Below, piece by piece: positions 1-7,141 of a DNA stretch of 12,735 bases; positions within the stretch are counted from its first letter, which is position 1; every line of letters begins with the position of its first letter. The notes below the pieces were generated by a model. It did not search any database, had not been told where the DNA came from, and was given only the letters and a program-made list of their open reading frames with translations. The stretch covers positions 1 to 12,735 of the forward strand of contig CAZJXH010000095.1 in NCBI GenBank assembly GCA_964549475.1, read 5' to 3'. A program made the translations under genes and the position numbers. The stretch comes from JBBQKF01 sp964549475. Its GTDB lineage: Bacteria; Bacillota; Clostridia; Saccharofermentanales; UBA5734.

Positions 1-52
1 TGCCCACGATACCTGGCTGGTAACGGCCCGGGAAAATAGGTCTTCGCCGGAA
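1..52 (+). rRNA. rrf: 5S ribosomal RNA, 3' end (partial)
   Basis: The first ~52 bases match the 3' third of a bacterial 5S rRNA: a GATAC-CTGG element, then a GGGAAAATAGG stretch corresponding to the conserved GAGAGTAGG region, then a GC-rich CGCCGG end that would pair with the missing 5' end. An intrinsic terminator follows directly, as expected for the last gene of an rRNA operon. The gene starts before the window, so only the 3' part is seen. The identification comes from pattern recognition; the exact mature 3' end (about 50-54) is uncertain. Confidence 0.82.
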
Positions 53-58
53 TTTATC

Positions 59-95
59 AAGGCCTTCAGTTCAAAACTGGAGGCCTTGTTTCTTA
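59..95 (+). terminator. Intrinsic terminator of the rRNA operon
   Basis: AAGGCCTTCAGTT at 59-71 pairs with AACTGGAGGCCTT at 75-87, a 13-bp stem with a single wobble pair and a 3-base loop. It is followed by a T-rich tract (GTTTCTTATT). It lies directly after the 5S 3' end and would separate rRNA transcription from the walR operon. Confidence 0.9.
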
Positions 96-121
96 TTAAA
101 TCCGGGAATTAGTAAAAAGGA

Positions 122-150
122 TTTTTATATTCCGAAAATGATGATATAAT
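122..150 (+). promoter_or_regulatory. Candidate promoter of the walR operon
   Basis: A perfect extended -10 element lies at 142-150 (TG-A-TATAAT). With 17-base spacing the -35 position (122-127, TTTTTA) matches the sigma-A consensus poorly, which is common with extended -10 promoters. It lies after the 5S terminator and about 85 bases before the walR start. No convincing WalR box (TGTWAH-N5-TGTWAH) is seen here, so autoregulation is not supported. Confidence 0.6.
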
Positions 151-236
151 TACATTAATATAAGCAATTTCAGGTTGCGATCAATGCATATTCCAAAATA
201 GAGCTGCAATGTTTGATGCATTAGGAGGGGGACACA

Positions 237-920
237 GTGAAAATTCTTGTTGTAGATGATGAGCACAATATTGTTGATATTTTGAAAGTGAATCTGGAAA
301 GAGAAGGATATACCGTCATCGTTGCGTACGATGGAGTACAGGCGCTTGATGTGGCGTTGTCCCAGAAACCTGATTTGATCCTGTTGGATTGCATGCTTCC
401 TAAAATGGATGGCTTTGATGTATGCCGGAAATTGCGCCAGCAAATGAACATCCCGATCTTAATGCTGACGGCGAAGTCAGAAGAGATTGACAAAGTGCTT
501 GGCCTTGAGCTGGGTGCTGACGATTATATCACGAAACCTTTCAGCGTCAGAGAGGTTCTTGCAAGGGTGAAAGCCCAGCTTCGTCGTTTGACCTTTCTCG
601 AAAATGCTCATGATGTCTCAAACAAAGTCTTATCCTTCAATGATCTCGAAATTGACACGGACCGCTATGAAGTCCGACTGTCCGGAAAGGTGATTGATTT
701 GACCCTGAGGGAATTCGAACTGGTTTTATTTCTTGCCCGTAACAAGGGCCAGATATTTTCCAGAGAGGCTTTACTTGAAAAGGTATGGGGATACGAATAT
801 TTCGGGGATGTCCGAACCGTCGATGTCACTGTTCGCAGAACAAGGGAGAAATTGGAGCCGGACCAGCAGAATTACAAATATATTCTTACCAAACGGGGAG
901 TCGGTTATTATTTCGACTAG
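237..920 (+). CDS. walR: WalR-like response regulator (OmpR/PhoB family)
   Basis: This 227-residue protein is a DNA-binding response regulator. The N-terminal receiver domain (about 1-115) has the acidic pair D7/D8, the phospho-acceptor D51 in a LLDCMLP motif, the switch threonine T78 and the K100-P101 pair. The C-terminal winged-helix domain (about 125-227) has the family's TLREFELVLFLA, VRTVDVTVRRTREK and RGVGYYF segments. IPILMLTAK followed by EIDKVLGLELGADDYITKPF is very WalR/YycF-like. Known WalR proteins are phosphorylated by WalK and control cell-wall hydrolase and peptidoglycan genes. The GTG start at 237 is chosen because AGGAGG at 223-228 sits 8 bases before it. It is the first gene of the cluster, 67 bases before the kinase. 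PhoP is the main alternative, but murA and walJ downstream favour WalR. Confidence 0.88.
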   Translation: MKILVVDDEHNIVDILKVNLEREGYTVIVAYDGVQALDVALSQKPDLILLDCMLPKMDGFDVCRKLRQQMNIPILMLTAKSEEIDKVLGLELGADDYITKPFSVREVLARVKAQLRRLTFLENAHDVSNKVLSFNDLEIDTDRYEVRLSGKVIDLTLREFELVLFLARNKGQIFSREALLEKVWGYEYFGDVRTVDVTVRRTREKLEPDQQNYKYILTKRGVGYYFD

Positions 921-987
921 AGGCATAGAAATGTCCAGAAATATACAATAGCGATGAATATAGATACTTTCCATCTTTTTAGAAAGG

Positions 988-2445
988 TTGATACAATCAT
1001 TGTCTGATATATATGATTATTCAAGCAAAAGCTTTTTATGGCTTTTAGATATAGCCGAATCGATAACCACTATAATGAAAGAGCGATCCGGATGGATGAT
1101 CCTTTCTGCCGGTGTTCTTTTTGGATTTGGTTTAGGCTATTTGATATGGAAATTACGAATGAAGTATTCCTACCGCAAGCAATCGTCCCTGCTTGATGGA
1201 ACCGTGGCGGAATTCATTAACGAAAAAAATAAAGCAGAAGCAATTTTAATTGACTTGGATGTGGGGATTCTGGCCTATAACAGCAATGGAGTTCTGATCA
1301 GCCACAATCCAGCGGTCTGTGCCATTTTAGGAATACCGGAGCCACCGGAAACCTTCAAAGATTTTCTCATGGAATATGGAAGAGAGAATGGCTTACAGGC
1401 GGGATTCCTTCTGGGGAGCGGCTTATCGGCTGCCATTTTTCAAACAAAAGATCGAATTGTCCGAATCCGACTAAAGGAAGCGAAACTGGACCAGGGTATG
1501 AAAGCTGCGAATATTGCGGTGATTCAAGATATTACCGAACAGGAGAATGAAGAGAAACGTCGCAAGGAATTTGTCGCCAATGTATCCCATGAGCTGAGAA
1601 CCCCTCTCACAACAATTAAAACGTATTCCGAATCCCTCCTGGAATGGGGCCTGAAAGAAAAAAACAAAGAATCGATCCGTAAGGACGTTTTTCGGATTCA
1701 TGAGGATTCGGTCCGAATGGGGACACTTGTTGAAGATTTACTTCTGCTTTCGAGCATTGACAGCAAAGGGATGCGTCCCAAGATGGACCAGCATGATTTA
1801 AGCTCTGTGCTGCGGTCTGTCGTGGATCGGATGCAGATACAGGCTGAAGAGAAACATATTGAATTATCCTGTTATACATTAGCAAAACTGCCTATGGTAT
1901 TCGTTGATCGTTCGGACATCGAAAGAATCATGATCAATATCATCAGCAACGCCATTAAATATACCGATCAGAATGGGAAAGTCACCGTTTATCTGGGAAT
2001 TTTGGCGGATGATGTGTATGTCAAAGTGTCGGATACCGGATTCGGAATAGAAAAAGAGAAGCTTCCATTGATTTTCAATCGCTTCTACCGGGTGGATATG
2101 ACGGGCTCTAGAATGTATGGAGGAACCGGTTTGGGGCTTTCCATTGCAAAAGAACTGACAGAATTGCATGGCGGGGATATCACAGTCAAAAGCGTTCTGG
2201 GGAAAGGAACGGAATTCATTGTACGGATTCCTTCCGCAAGAAAAGTATTTGAAGATGCATTAAGTGCATTGACAATAAACTTGGTGGGAACAAGTGTCCT
2301 GTATCGGATGGCGAATGAAACACTCGCTTTGCGAGCAAAAGAGATCGGATGGAATGTGGATTCTTTGAACAAGCTGACCATGAGCCAGATCGAAGAATTG
2401 GCAAAAAGGACCGCATATCAGGATGAATGGGATTCCTTGAAATAG
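988..2445 (+). CDS. walK: WalK-like sensor histidine kinase with C-terminal extension
   Basis: This 485-residue membrane histidine kinase is the likely partner of the upstream response regulator. It has a short N-terminus, one clear membrane segment (about 36-54), a PAS-like region (about 85-182, ending in the typical VIQDITEQ), then the HisKA domain with H201 in a SHELRTPLTTIK motif. The HATPase domain has N317/N321, D349-x-G-x-G353 and the GGTGLGLS box at 378-385. FVANVSHELRTPLTT is typical of WalK. Unlike classical WalK it shows no large extracytoplasmic domain between two membrane helices and no HAMP domain. The ATPase domain ends near residue 415, and about 70 further residues (416-485) match nothing I recognise. 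The start is uncertain: TTG 988 abuts AGAAAGG at 981-987, TTG 1000 has about 12 bases of spacing, and ATG 1075 lacks a ribosome binding site. Confidence 0.82.
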   Translation: MIQSLSDIYDYSSKSFLWLLDIAESITTIMKERSGWMILSAGVLFGFGLGYLIWKLRMKYSYRKQSSLLDGTVAEFINEKNKAEAILIDLDVGILAYNSNGVLISHNPAVCAILGIPEPPETFKDFLMEYGRENGLQAGFLLGSGLSAAIFQTKDRIVRIRLKEAKLDQGMKAANIAVIQDITEQENEEKRRKEFVANVSHELRTPLTTIKTYSESLLEWGLKEKNKESIRKDVFRIHEDSVRMGTLVEDLLLLSSIDSKGMRPKMDQHDLSSVLRSVVDRMQIQAEEKHIELSCYTLAKLPMVFVDRSDIERIMINIISNAIKYTDQNGKVTVYLGILADDVYVKVSDTGFGIEKEKLPLIFNRFYRVDMTGSRMYGGTGLGLSIAKELTELHGGDITVKSVLGKGTEFIVRIPSARKVFEDALSALTINLVGTSVLYRMANETLALRAKEIGWNVDSLNKLTMSQIEELAKRTAYQDEWDSLK

Positions 2446-2459
2446 ACTGGAGAGGATCG

Positions 2460-2476
2460 TTTAATAAATATTTACA
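2460..2476 (-). promoter_or_regulatory. Possible WalR half-site pair upstream of murA
   Basis: On the minus strand TGTAAA (2476-2471), five bases, then ATTAAA (2465-2460) resembles the WalR box TGTWAH-N5-TGTWAH: the first half is perfect and the second matches 4 of 6 positions. It lies about 40 bases upstream of the candidate murA -10. Such sites arise easily by chance in AT-rich DNA, so this is weak. Confidence 0.2.
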
Positions 2477-2514
2477 ATTCAAAAGTCTCATTTGTATGAA
2501 AAAATACGGTAATG

Positions 2515-2523
2515 TGTTAGAAT
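2515..2523 (+). promoter_or_regulatory. Candidate extended -10 promoter for murA
   Basis: TG-T-TAGAAT at 2515-2523 is an extended -10 element in the 164-base gap between walK and murA. The best -35-like hexamer, TTGTAT at 2492-2497, is 20 bases away, so the -35 is weak. Transcription would start near 2530 and give murA a leader of about 80 bases. It suggests that murA, walJ and rlmH can be transcribed separately from walRK. Confidence 0.45.
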
Positions 2524-2557
2524 AGGGTGCGGTTTTGTTGTACTGATTAGAAGAGAC

Positions 2558-2592
2558 AGGACTTTGAGGATTAAAAAGCAAAGCTCCTTTTA
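2558..2592 (+). terminator. Weak terminator-like hairpin in the murA leader
   Basis: AGGACTTTG at 2558-2566 can pair with CAAAGCTCCT at 2579-2588 (nine pairs and one bulged base; loop about 12), followed by only a short run of Ts (2588-2591). It lies between the putative murA promoter and the murA ribosome binding site, so it could be the walK terminator or a leader structure. The short T tract and large loop make either role uncertain. Confidence 0.3.
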
Positions 2593-2609
2593 TAGAGAGG
2601 GATTTAAAT

Positions 2610-3875
2610 TTGGCAAGTTATATTGTAAGAGGCGAGAAACGGTTACACGGCGAAGTTTCGATAAGCGGTTCGAAAAATGCGGCGCTTGGCATTATTGCAG
2701 CATCGGTGCTTTTAGATGGACCTTGTACGATCGAAAACATTCCAGATATTGCAGATGTGAATATCATCATCGAAATATGCAAGTCACTGGGAGCGAAGGT
2801 CACCCATGAGATTGATGGAGTGATCACAATCGATCCGACATCCATTAATACATACGAAGCAACGCAAGAAAAAGTCAGAAGCATCCGGGCTTCCTATTAT
2901 TTCATGGGCGGGCTGCTAGGCCGGTTCAACAAGGCGACTCTTTATATGCCCGGCGGCTGCGATTTCGGAACAAGACCCATCGACCAACATCTGAAAGGAT
3001 TTTTGGCTATCGGGGCGAAGCACAGCATCGAATTCGGGAAAATCACTCTGGAAGCGGATAAATTGGTGGGGGATCATGTCTATCTGGATGTGGTGAGTGT
3101 CGGAGCGACGATGAATCTGATGATTGCCGCAACGAAGGCAGAGGGAATCACAGTCATTGAGAATGCTGCAAGAGAGCCTCATATTGTCGACCTGGCGAAC
3201 TTTTTAAACACGATGGGAGCGAACATCACGGGCGCAGGTACGGATGCCATCAAGGTGACCGGATTACAATTTTTTCCGGCTAATAAAACATACACCGTGA
3301 TTCCGGATCAGATTGAAGCCGGGACGTTCATGGTGGCTGCGGCTGCCACGAAGGGTGATGTTACGGTTCGGAATATCATTCCAAGGCATATGGAGCCCTT
3401 ATCGGCGAAAATGGAAGAAATGGGAGTTCATATTGATTCAGGGGACGACTGGATCAGAGTCTGGACGGATAATAAGCAGAAATTGCATTCAACCAATTTC
3501 AAGACCATGCCCTATCCCGGATTTCCAACCGATTTGCAGCCACAGGCGACCGTTTTGCTGTGCCTGGCGAATGGAACGAGTAAAATGAATGAGAATGTGT
3601 GGGATAATCGATTCCAATACATTGATGATTTGAAAATGATGGGTGCGGACATCATGGTCGAAGGCAGAGTCGCCATTGTCCAAGGACCTGCGAATATAAC
3701 CGGAGCAAAGGTCGTTGCCCGCGATTTGAGGGCAGGAGCGGCCATGGTCATTGCAGGCCTTGCGGCGGAAGGCTCGACTGAAATATATGACATTCGTCTT
3801 ATTGAGCGTGGATATGAGAATTTTGTCAGCAAACTGCGTCTTTTAGGTGCGGATATTTCGAAAATCGAGAATTAG
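2610..3875 (+). CDS. murA: UDP-N-acetylglucosamine 1-carboxyvinyltransferase
   Basis: This 421-residue cytoplasmic enzyme transfers enolpyruvate from PEP to UDP-GlcNAc, the first committed step of peptidoglycan synthesis and the target of fosfomycin. It has the full EPSP-synthase-type inside-out alpha/beta barrel length. Visible motifs are SGSKNAAL at 19-26 (Lys22/Asn23), the catalytic loop PGGCDFGTRPIDQHL with Cys117, and PYPGFPTDLQPQ (active-site Asp). Because the loop carries Cys rather than Asp, fosfomycin sensitivity would be expected. The start is TTG 2610, with GAGAGGG at 2595-2601 about 8 bases upstream; no nearby ATG fits. It occupies the position held by walH/walI in Bacillus, and walJ follows after 2 bases, implying translational coupling. 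Many Firmicutes carry two paralogues (MurA/MurZ); which one this is cannot be told here. Confidence 0.95.
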   Translation: MASYIVRGEKRLHGEVSISGSKNAALGIIAASVLLDGPCTIENIPDIADVNIIIEICKSLGAKVTHEIDGVITIDPTSINTYEATQEKVRSIRASYYFMGGLLGRFNKATLYMPGGCDFGTRPIDQHLKGFLAIGAKHSIEFGKITLEADKLVGDHVYLDVVSVGATMNLMIAATKAEGITVIENAAREPHIVDLANFLNTMGANITGAGTDAIKVTGLQFFPANKTYTVIPDQIEAGTFMVAAAATKGDVTVRNIIPRHMEPLSAKMEEMGVHIDSGDDWIRVWTDNKQKLHSTNFKTMPYPGFPTDLQPQATVLLCLANGTSKMNENVWDNRFQYIDDLKMMGADIMVEGRVAIVQGPANITGAKVVARDLRAGAAMVIAGLAAEGSTEIYDIRLIERGYENFVSKLRLLGADISKIEN

Positions 3876-3877
3876 CG

Positions 3878-4726
3878 ATGTTGAAGATTTGTGCGTTATT
3901 CAGTGGAAGCAGCGGGAATTCGATTTTTGTTTCAAGCAAAGAAAAATCTTCTGTTTTTTATAATATGGATTCCGGAGGAGGGATTGCTCCGGGAACCAGT
4001 CTGCTTGTCGATGTCGGGGTAAACGGGAAAGAAATCCAGATGGCGATGCAGGCGATCGAGGAATCCATTCTGGAAGTGGATGGAATCCTGTTAACACATG
4101 AGCATGTTGACCATATGCGAGGAATCGGCGTTGTCATGAGAAGACATCAAATCCCGCTATATGTGAATCAAGCGACATGGAACCGGATGCAGCAGCTGTC
4201 GATCGGCCCGGTCCCGAACCACCTGGTTCACATTATCAAGAGTGACAGTGAATTTGAAATCGGGGATCTGACCATCCGAAACTTTCGGACTCCGCATGAT
4301 GCGGTCGAATCGGTCGGATATCGAATCACATCGAATAATAAAAGCGTTTCAGTGTTTACCGATATTGGAGAAATCAGAGAAGAAGTCATTGCATGTGTTT
4401 GTGGAAGCGACACGATATTCATCGAGTCGAATTATGACTACGACATGCTCTGGAATGGTCCATATCCATGGTATTTAAAAAAGAGAATTCATGGAGCGAA
4501 TGGCCATTTGTCGAACAGTGAATGTGCAAAAACAATCGGAACGCTCCTGGAGAAGGGCACATCAAGATTTATTCTCTCCCACTTGAGCAAAGAGAATAAC
4601 TCGCCGGAAATCGCACTGGAAACAACAACACGGTTTTTGGCAGAAATGGGCGCATCTGTGGGAAAAGACGTCGAGATTCAAGTGGCAAAACGAAGCGAAC
4701 CGAGCATTCCGTCGATTCTTTCTTGA
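3878..4726 (+). CDS. walJ: WalJ/YycJ-type metallo-beta-lactamase-fold hydrolase
   Basis: This 282-residue cytoplasmic protein has the MBL fold: the opening LFSGSSGNS at 8-15 typical of YycJ, the metal motif THEHVDH at 73-79 (H74, H76, D78, H79), then H140, D162 in FTDIG, and H210 and H235 near the C-terminus. YycJ/WalJ proteins are exonuclease-like MBL hydrolases, linked in Gram-positives to coordinating cell division with chromosome replication; the exact substrate is not settled. Between the first and second beta strands (about 19-41) it has roughly 18 more residues than the usual short turn. The ATG at 3878 lies 2 bases after the murA stop and has only a weak ribosome binding site, consistent with coupling to murA. 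Its presence is the best support for naming the upstream pair walRK. Confidence 0.85.
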   Translation: MLKICALFSGSSGNSIFVSSKEKSSVFYNMDSGGGIAPGTSLLVDVGVNGKEIQMAMQAIEESILEVDGILLTHEHVDHMRGIGVVMRRHQIPLYVNQATWNRMQQLSIGPVPNHLVHIIKSDSEFEIGDLTIRNFRTPHDAVESVGYRITSNNKSVSVFTDIGEIREEVIACVCGSDTIFIESNYDYDMLWNGPYPWYLKKRIHGANGHLSNSECAKTIGTLLEKGTSRFILSHLSKENNSPEIALETTTRFLAEMGASVGKDVEIQVAKRSEPSIPSILS

Positions 4727-4759
4727 GAATGGCATCAATAAGATGGAGAAAGACAAATC

Positions 4760-5224
4760 ATGAAAATCAACATTCTTGCGGTCGGAAAAATCAAAGAAGA
4801 CTGGCTAAAAAAAGGGATTGACGAATACACAAAACGGATTTCCCGATTTTGCGAGCTGGAGACCGTGGAAATTCCGGATGCACCGGACGGGGATTCAATG
4901 GAGAAAGCCATGATGGAGGAAGGAAAGAAAATGCTGTCCCGGATGAAAGATCGGGAAGTGCTGATTGCATTGGATTTGAGAGGAGAGCCGCTCAATTCTG
5001 TCCAATTATCGGAGAAGCTGATCCAATGGATGGACAAAGGGGGCTCAAGGATCACCTTTATGATTGCAGGATCGAATGGATATTTGCCTGAAGTACTGGA
5101 TCGGTCGACTGACCGAATCTCTCTGTCCAATCTGACATTTCCTCATCAGATGACGCGGCTGATTCTTTTAGAACAATTATTTCGTGCCTTTAAAATCGCA
5201 AAGGGCGAAAAATATCATAAATAA
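4760..5224 (+). CDS. rlmH: 23S rRNA (pseudouridine1915-N3)-methyltransferase RlmH
   Basis: This 154-residue SPOUT-class methyltransferase has the usual RlmH length (about 155-160). RlmH methylates pseudouridine 1915 (E. coli numbering) in helix 69 of 23S rRNA on assembled 70S ribosomes, using S-adenosylmethionine. Visible features are the N-terminal MKINILAVGKIKE, LDLRGEPLNS at 71-80, the cofactor loop FMIAGSNGYLP at 100-110 (GSLG in most homologues), FPHQMTRLILLEQLFRAFKI at 127-146, and the characteristic C-terminal YHK. ATG 4760 is preceded by GGAGAAAG at 4745-4752. It follows walJ by 33 bases; in Bacillus and staphylococci rlmH (yydA/orfX) also lies near the wal operon, often with htrA between, which is missing here. 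In staphylococci its 3' end is the SCCmec attachment site; no element is inserted here. Confidence 0.95.
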   Translation: MKINILAVGKIKEDWLKKGIDEYTKRISRFCELETVEIPDAPDGDSMEKAMMEEGKKMLSRMKDREVLIALDLRGEPLNSVQLSEKLIQWMDKGGSRITFMIAGSNGYLPEVLDRSTDRISLSNLTFPHQMTRLILLEQLFRAFKIAKGEKYHK

Positions 5225-5237
5225 GCAGTTTTCAAAT

Positions 5238-5259
5238 GAAATCAAATAGAAATCAAATG
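5238..5259 (+). repeat. 11-bp tandem repeat (two copies)
   Basis: GAAATCAAATA at 5238-5248 is repeated at 5249-5259 with one change at the last base. It lies in the 136-base gap between rlmH and the ABC-F gene. It is AT-rich and short, and no function is inferred. Confidence 0.5.
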
Positions 5260-5360
5260 AATTCCATTAAAACGGATCAACATTAGCGATTAAATCAACA
5301 ATGAAGACCGTTGAAGTAAAAAGTGCAGAATTGCAGCTATAATACTGGAGAAATAAATAT

Positions 5361-6908
5361 ATGAGCATAGTCACAGTAGATCAGGTTTCCCACTCGTTTG
5401 GCGGAAGACAAATCCTCGAAAACGCTTCTTTCCGTTTGTTGAACGGAGAGCATGTCGGATTGATCGGCGCGAATGGAGAGGGAAAGTCCACTTTTCTAAA
5501 TATTCTGATCGGGAAGCTGGTTCCTGAAAAAGGAAAGGTTTCCTGGTGCAATCGAATCACGATTGGATACATCGATCAATTTCTTGTTTTAGAAAAAGGA
5601 AAAACCATGCGGGAGATCCTGCAGGGCGCTTTTCAATACCTGATCGATCTGGAACAGGAAATGCTCGGCATTTATGAGCGAATGGGAGATGCCGGCGAAT
5701 CCGAGCTCGACAGGATGATGGAGGATGTCGGAGAGATTGGCACGATGCTGGAGACAAGCGGGTATTATCATATCGATTCTAAGATCGAAGAGATTGCAAA
5801 CGGCCTCGGGCTTGGTGAAATCGGTCTGGAACGCGATGTCGGCGAATTGAGCGGAGGCCAGCGGGCGAAGGTCCTGCTTGCCAAGCTTTTACTTCAAAAT
5901 CCAATGATCCTGATTCTGGATGAGCCGACGAATTTTTTAGACGACTCCCATATCGCATGGTTGAAAACTTATTTAAAAAGCTATCCCAACGCATTCATCC
6001 TGGTTTCCCATGATATGCCATTCATCGACGAAGTGGCCAATGTGATTTTTCATATTGAGAACACCAGACTGACCCGGTATTCCGGGGACTATCAATTTTT
6101 CCTGAAAATGTCCGACCTGAAGAGGCAGCAAATTGAAACAGCCTATCAGAAACAACAAAAAGAGATCGACCGGCTGGAGGATTTCATAGCACGGAACAAA
6201 GCAAGAGTCTCAACAAGCAATATGGCAAAAAGCCGACAGAAGAAACTGGATAAAATGGATATCATCGAACTGTCAAAAGAAAAACCGAAGCCAAGCTTCC
6301 AATTCAATGAAGCAAGGACACCAGGCAAGGTTCTTTTTCAGAGCGACGATCTGGAAATCGGATATGACACGGCACTCACCCGGACGGTCGGATTTGTATT
6401 GGAGCGGGGGAAAAAAGTTGCGGTCAAAGGCGTGAACGGGATCGGGAAAACCACGCTGCTGAAAACGATCATCGGGGAGATTCCCCCTTTTAATGGGGCA
6501 ATAGAGCGGGATCCATTCCTGATCCCCGGCTATTATGCCCAGGAAGACACCTGCATCAGCCGGAAAACCCCGATGGAAGAGATCTGGGATGACAACCCGT
6601 CGCTGAGCAACGGCGAAGTCCGCTCTGCTCTGGCAAGAAGCGGGTTAACCAGAGAACACATCACAAACCAGATGCAGGTTTTAAGCGGCGGAGAATGTGT
6701 GAAAGTCCGTCTGTGCAACCTGATGCTCAAGCAATACAATTGTCTGCTGCTGGATGAACCGACCAATCATCTGGATATCGACGCGAAAGAAGAATTGAAG
6801 AGAGCACTTACAGTGTTCAAGGGTTCGGTCATCCTGGTCTGCCACGAACCGGAATTCTACGAGGACTGGGTGGATGAAGTCTGGAATATCCAGGACTGGG
6901 CAAAATAA
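5361..6908 (+). CDS. ABC-F family ATPase, YkpA/YbiT type
   Basis: This 515-residue soluble protein has two fused ABC ATPase domains and no membrane segment, the ABC-F layout. Domain 1 has Walker A GANGEGKST (36-44), LSGGQ (163-167) and LILDEPTNFLD with Glu188. Domain 2 has GVNGIGKTT (357-365), LSGGE (441-445), LLLDEPTNHLD with Glu466, and H495. Both catalytic glutamates are intact. The charged linker (about 250-310, with ARVSTSNMAKSRQKKLDKM) corresponds to the P-site tRNA interaction motif that ABC-F proteins insert into the ribosomal E site. The linker type resembles YkpA/YbiT, a mostly housekeeping group, rather than the resistance ABC-Fs (Vga, Lsa, OptrA). ATG 5361 has GGAG at 5347-5350. 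It stands alone between rlmH and the exporter leader; antibiotic ribosome protection is possible but not shown. Confidence 0.88.
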   Translation: MSIVTVDQVSHSFGGRQILENASFRLLNGEHVGLIGANGEGKSTFLNILIGKLVPEKGKVSWCNRITIGYIDQFLVLEKGKTMREILQGAFQYLIDLEQEMLGIYERMGDAGESELDRMMEDVGEIGTMLETSGYYHIDSKIEEIANGLGLGEIGLERDVGELSGGQRAKVLLAKLLLQNPMILILDEPTNFLDDSHIAWLKTYLKSYPNAFILVSHDMPFIDEVANVIFHIENTRLTRYSGDYQFFLKMSDLKRQQIETAYQKQQKEIDRLEDFIARNKARVSTSNMAKSRQKKLDKMDIIELSKEKPKPSFQFNEARTPGKVLFQSDDLEIGYDTALTRTVGFVLERGKKVAVKGVNGIGKTTLLKTIIGEIPPFNGAIERDPFLIPGYYAQEDTCISRKTPMEEIWDDNPSLSNGEVRSALARSGLTREHITNQMQVLSGGECVKVRLCNLMLKQYNCLLLDEPTNHLDIDAKEELKRALTVFKGSVILVCHEPEFYEDWVDEVWNIQDWAK

Positions 6909-6963
6909 TAAAAAACCAGATGAAATTTGGATAAAAATGAATAAAAAAGCATATTAAAAAGGG

Positions 6964-6992
6964 TTGTATTCTTCCTCCAAAGCCGTTAGAAT
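6964..6992 (+). promoter_or_regulatory. Candidate promoter of the exporter leader
   Basis: TTGTAT at 6964-6969 and TAGAAT at 6987-6992 are separated by exactly 17 bases, a reasonable sigma-A promoter (5 of 6 matches in the -10, 3 of 6 in the -35). It lies 56 bases after the ABC-F stop. Transcription would start near 6999, giving a leader RNA of about 140 bases before the leader ORF. The rest of 6993-7141 holds no other gene that I can support. Confidence 0.45.
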
Positions 6993-7094
6993 ACTCCCAT
7001 AGAATCAATCTGAATTTTTACCAGATATGTCCGTTACCATTGAACCGATCGCACAATGCATAATGCTAGTTAAATGAACAGACAGGATCTTAAC

Positions 7095-7112
7095 TGACAA
7101 TTGGAAATGTCA
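7095..7112. promoter_or_regulatory. Short inverted repeat TGACA-N8-TGTCA
   Basis: TGACA at 7095-7099 and TGTCA at 7108-7112 form a symmetric pair, about 30 bases upstream of the leader ORF start. It could be an operator or a small RNA stem in the leader. Five-base arms occur by chance, so this is only noted. Confidence 0.2.
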
Positions 7113-7141
7113 TAAAAGAAAGAATTTGTTCAGGAAGAGAA

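Noticed and set aside
2564..2809. 81-residue + strand ORF starting before murA
   Set aside because: It is out of frame with murA over most of its length, and the murA frame is unmistakable. It has no convincing ribosome binding site.
5338..5343. Perfect TATAAT just before the ABC-F gene, as a promoter -10
   Set aside because: It would start transcription near 5350, on top of the ribosome binding site at 5347-5350, and has no acceptable -35 at 16-18 bases. A chance match in AT-rich DNA is more likely.
5225..5360. Mobile element inserted at the rlmH 3' end (SCC-like attachment)
   Set aside because: The rlmH end is intact, and I see no flanking direct repeats, recombinase gene or compositional break. 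The downstream ABC-F gene looks native.
6914..6934. Small hairpin (CCAGAT/ATTTGG) after the ABC-F stop as its terminator
   Set aside because: The stem is six pairs including a wobble, and no T tract follows on the + strand. The T-rich side lies on the minus strand, where no gene ends.
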